Of a DNA stretch of 64,000 nucleotides, positions 62,840 to 64,000 are shown piece by piece. The stretch lies in assembly GCF_019880585.1 (NCBI RefSeq), contig NZ_JAINVV010000013.1, positions 239,734 to 303,733 of the forward strand. Direction: 5' to 3'. The stretch comes from Sphingomonas colocasiae. GTDB lineage: Bacteria > Pseudomonadota > Alphaproteobacteria > Sphingomonadales > Sphingomonadaceae. The stretch's first letter is position 1. The number at the start of each line of letters is the position of its first letter. A model generated the notes under the pieces. It did not search any database and was not told the DNA's origin. It was given only the letters and a program-made list of their open reading frames with translations. The position numbers were made by a program, and so were the translations under genes.

Positions 62840-63814
62840 ATGGTGGAAGCAAGCCGGATTCTCGACCGGGTCCTGGTGCTCGAAATGGTCCGCGTCACCG
62901 AAGCCGCGGCGATCGCCGCATCGACGCTGATCGGGCGTGGCGACGAAAAGGCGGCCGATGCCGCCGCCGTCGAGGCGATGCGCATGGCGTTCAACGATCT
63001 GTACATGGACGGCACCGTCGTGATCGGTGAAGGCGAACGCGACGAAGCGCCGATGCTCTTCATCGGCGAGAAGGTCGGCAACGCGATCGGGACCGGCCCC
63101 AGGATCGACATCGCGCTCGATCCGCTGGAAGGCACGACCATCACCGCCAAGGCCGGCCCCAACGCACTGGCCGTGCTCGCCATCTCCGAAGAGGGCGGCC
63201 TGCTCAACGCACCCGACGTCTATATGGAGAAGCTGGCAGTCGGCCCCGGCTATCCCGACGACATCATCGACCTCAACCGATCGGTGAAGGACAATGTCTG
63301 CGCGGTTGCCGCGCACAAGGGCGTCGATCCCTCCGAGATCATCGTCTGCGTGCTCGATCGTCCGCGCCATGAGAAGCTGATCGCCGAGCTGCGCGCGATC
63401 GGTTGCGGCATCATGCTGATTCCCGACGGCGACGTCGCCGGCGTGATCGCGACCACCGATCCCGAAACCACGATCGACATGTATATGGGATCGGGCGGCG
63501 CGCCGGAGGGCGTGCTGGCCTGCGCTGCGCTGCGCTGCGTCGGCGGCCAGTTCAAGGGCCGGCTGCTGTTCCGCAACGAGGACGAGAAGGCCCGTGCGCG
63601 CAAATGGGGCATCACCGATCTCGACAAGGTCTATGACCTGAAGGAACTCGCCAAGGGCGACTGCATCTTCGCCGCGACGGGCGTGACCGACGGATCGCTG
63701 CTCGAAGGCGTGAAGCGCAAGCGCGGCGGGCTGATGACCACGGAAAGCGTCGTCATGCGCGCCAGTTCCGGCACGGTGCGCTGGGTGCGCGGCGAGCATC
63801 GCAAGCCCAAGTGA
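62840..63814 (+). CDS. glpX: Class II fructose-1,6-bisphosphatase
   Basis: 324 aa from ATG 62840. Class II signature blocks GDEKAADAAAVEAMR, GTVVIGEGERDEAPML, IALDPLEGTT and MYMGSGGAPEGVLAAAALRC-like MYMGSGGAPEGVLACAAL are present. It converts fructose-1,6-bisphosphate to fructose-6-phosphate in gluconeogenesis. GGGGAAC lies upstream, a little far from the ATG. Confidence 0.96.
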   Translation: MVEASRILDRVLVLEMVRVTEAAAIAASTLIGRGDEKAADAAAVEAMRMAFNDLYMDGTVVIGEGERDEAPMLFIGEKVGNAIGTGPRIDIALDPLEGTTITAKAGPNALAVLAISEEGGLLNAPDVYMEKLAVGPGYPDDIIDLNRSVKDNVCAVAAHKGVDPSEIIVCVLDRPRHEKLIAELRAIGCGIMLIPDGDVAGVIATTDPETTIDMYMGSGGAPEGVLACAALRCVGGQFKGRLLFRNEDEKARARKWGITDLDKVYDLKELAKGDCIFAATGVTDGSLLEGVKRKRGGLMTTESVVMRASSGTVRWVRGEHRKPK

Positions 63815-63836
63815 GGCACTCTCGGGCCTAGCTTAT

Positions 63837-63868
63837 CCTGTCATTCCCGCGAACGCGGGAATGACAGG
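63837..63868. terminator. Perfect CCTGTCATTCCCGCG palindrome after glpX
   Basis: CCTGTCATTCCCGCG-AA-CGCGGGAATGACAGG, a 15-bp stem with a 2-nt loop. It is the cleanest member of the dispersed repeat in this window, placed 23 nt after the glpX stop. Confidence 0.8.
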
Positions 63869-63960
63869 GAAGGTTTAGGCTGTGAACCCATAAAGGCGAC
63901 TGGTGAGAGCACGTGCAAATGAGGCGTGCAGACGCTATGCCTTGGCCCAAAGGGGGCTGA

Positions 63961-64000
63961 ATGACTGGAAACTTGCTTCTGTGGCGCTGGTCGCCGGAGT
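63961..64000 (+). CDS. Possible CDS start, cut by the right edge
   Basis: ATG 63961 opens MTGNLLLWRWSPE, preceded by AAAGGGGG at good spacing. Thirteen codons only, so no identification is possible. Confidence 0.4.
   Translation, partial: MTGNLLLWRWSPE

Noticed and set aside
1..64000. CRISPR arrays, prophage, insertion sequences, rRNA
   Set aside because: No regularly spaced repeats, integrase, transposase, phage structural genes or rRNA stretches were recognised on either strand.

Overview
The window reads as a high-GC alphaproteobacterial chromosome segment, most like a sphingomonad (Sphingomonas/Rhizorhabdus-type). The reasons are paired TonB-dependent receptors around a FecI/FecR-type sigma/anti-sigma pair, an S9 prolyl oligopeptidase, OmpR/EnvZ-like two-component pairs, a TorF-type porin, hom followed by glpX, and many short palindromic repeats between genes. 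No phage, IS element, CRISPR array or rRNA was seen. There is one tRNA (Gln, CUG). Everything here is read by eye, and no database search was run.

Layout. 1-6.9 kb: a partial trypsin-like protease and a DUF350 membrane protein, a Gly-zipper secreted protein, a Tat-lipoprotein intradiol-dioxygenase-like protein, a response regulator/kinase pair, a cNMP-domain/thioredoxin-reductase-like fusion and a UBP zinc-finger protein. 6.9-13.8 kb: typA, a YaiI/DUF188 protein, then a co-directional telA / XpaC-like / yqiJ-like / yqiK (flotillin) cluster. 13.9-20.7 kb: a large RTX M10 metalloprotease, an EF-hand protein and a second two-component pair paralogous to the first. 20.7-29.2 kb: an uptake and signalling island made of an S9A peptidase, a TonB receptor, an ECF sigma factor, a FecR-like anti-sigma factor and a second TonB receptor with an STN signalling domain. 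29.3-50.3 kb: mostly housekeeping (tRNA-Gln, ppx/gppA-like, rlmE, a DsbA-like protein, an M48 protease, rne, amidase, PBP1A, prfB, a lipoprotein methyltransferase, thyA, folA, M19 dipeptidase, ribF, ileS, lspA, a DUF3035 lipoprotein). 50.5-64 kb: a TorF porin, an mscS/metC/sseA overlapping operon, a PilZ protein, a YdeI-like protein, a Gly-zipper protein, a cytochrome P450 with a clear promoter/operator, a lipoprotein with a near-consensus promoter, rarD, hom and glpX.

How the genes may work together. The 20.7-29.2 kb island has the architecture of a cell-surface signalling system: the STN receptor would signal through FecR to the sigma factor, and the S9A peptidase would act on an imported peptide in the periplasm. 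The telA-yqiK cluster looks like a membrane-stress or membrane-microdomain module. The 13.9-20.7 kb block groups three items with calcium-linked or sensory features. Translational coupling by 4-nt stop/start overlaps recurs (fecI-fecR, ppx-rlmE, prfB-methyltransferase, folA-dipeptidase, sseA-metC-mscS, and the second response regulator/kinase pair).

The most striking sequence observation is an inverted pair of intergenic-type palindromic repeats inserted in frame in the middle of ileS. Others are a TrxR-like protein whose CxxC positions are both Ala, a lipobox-bearing SAM methyltransferase, and a repeat element that has itself been invaded by a second repeat.
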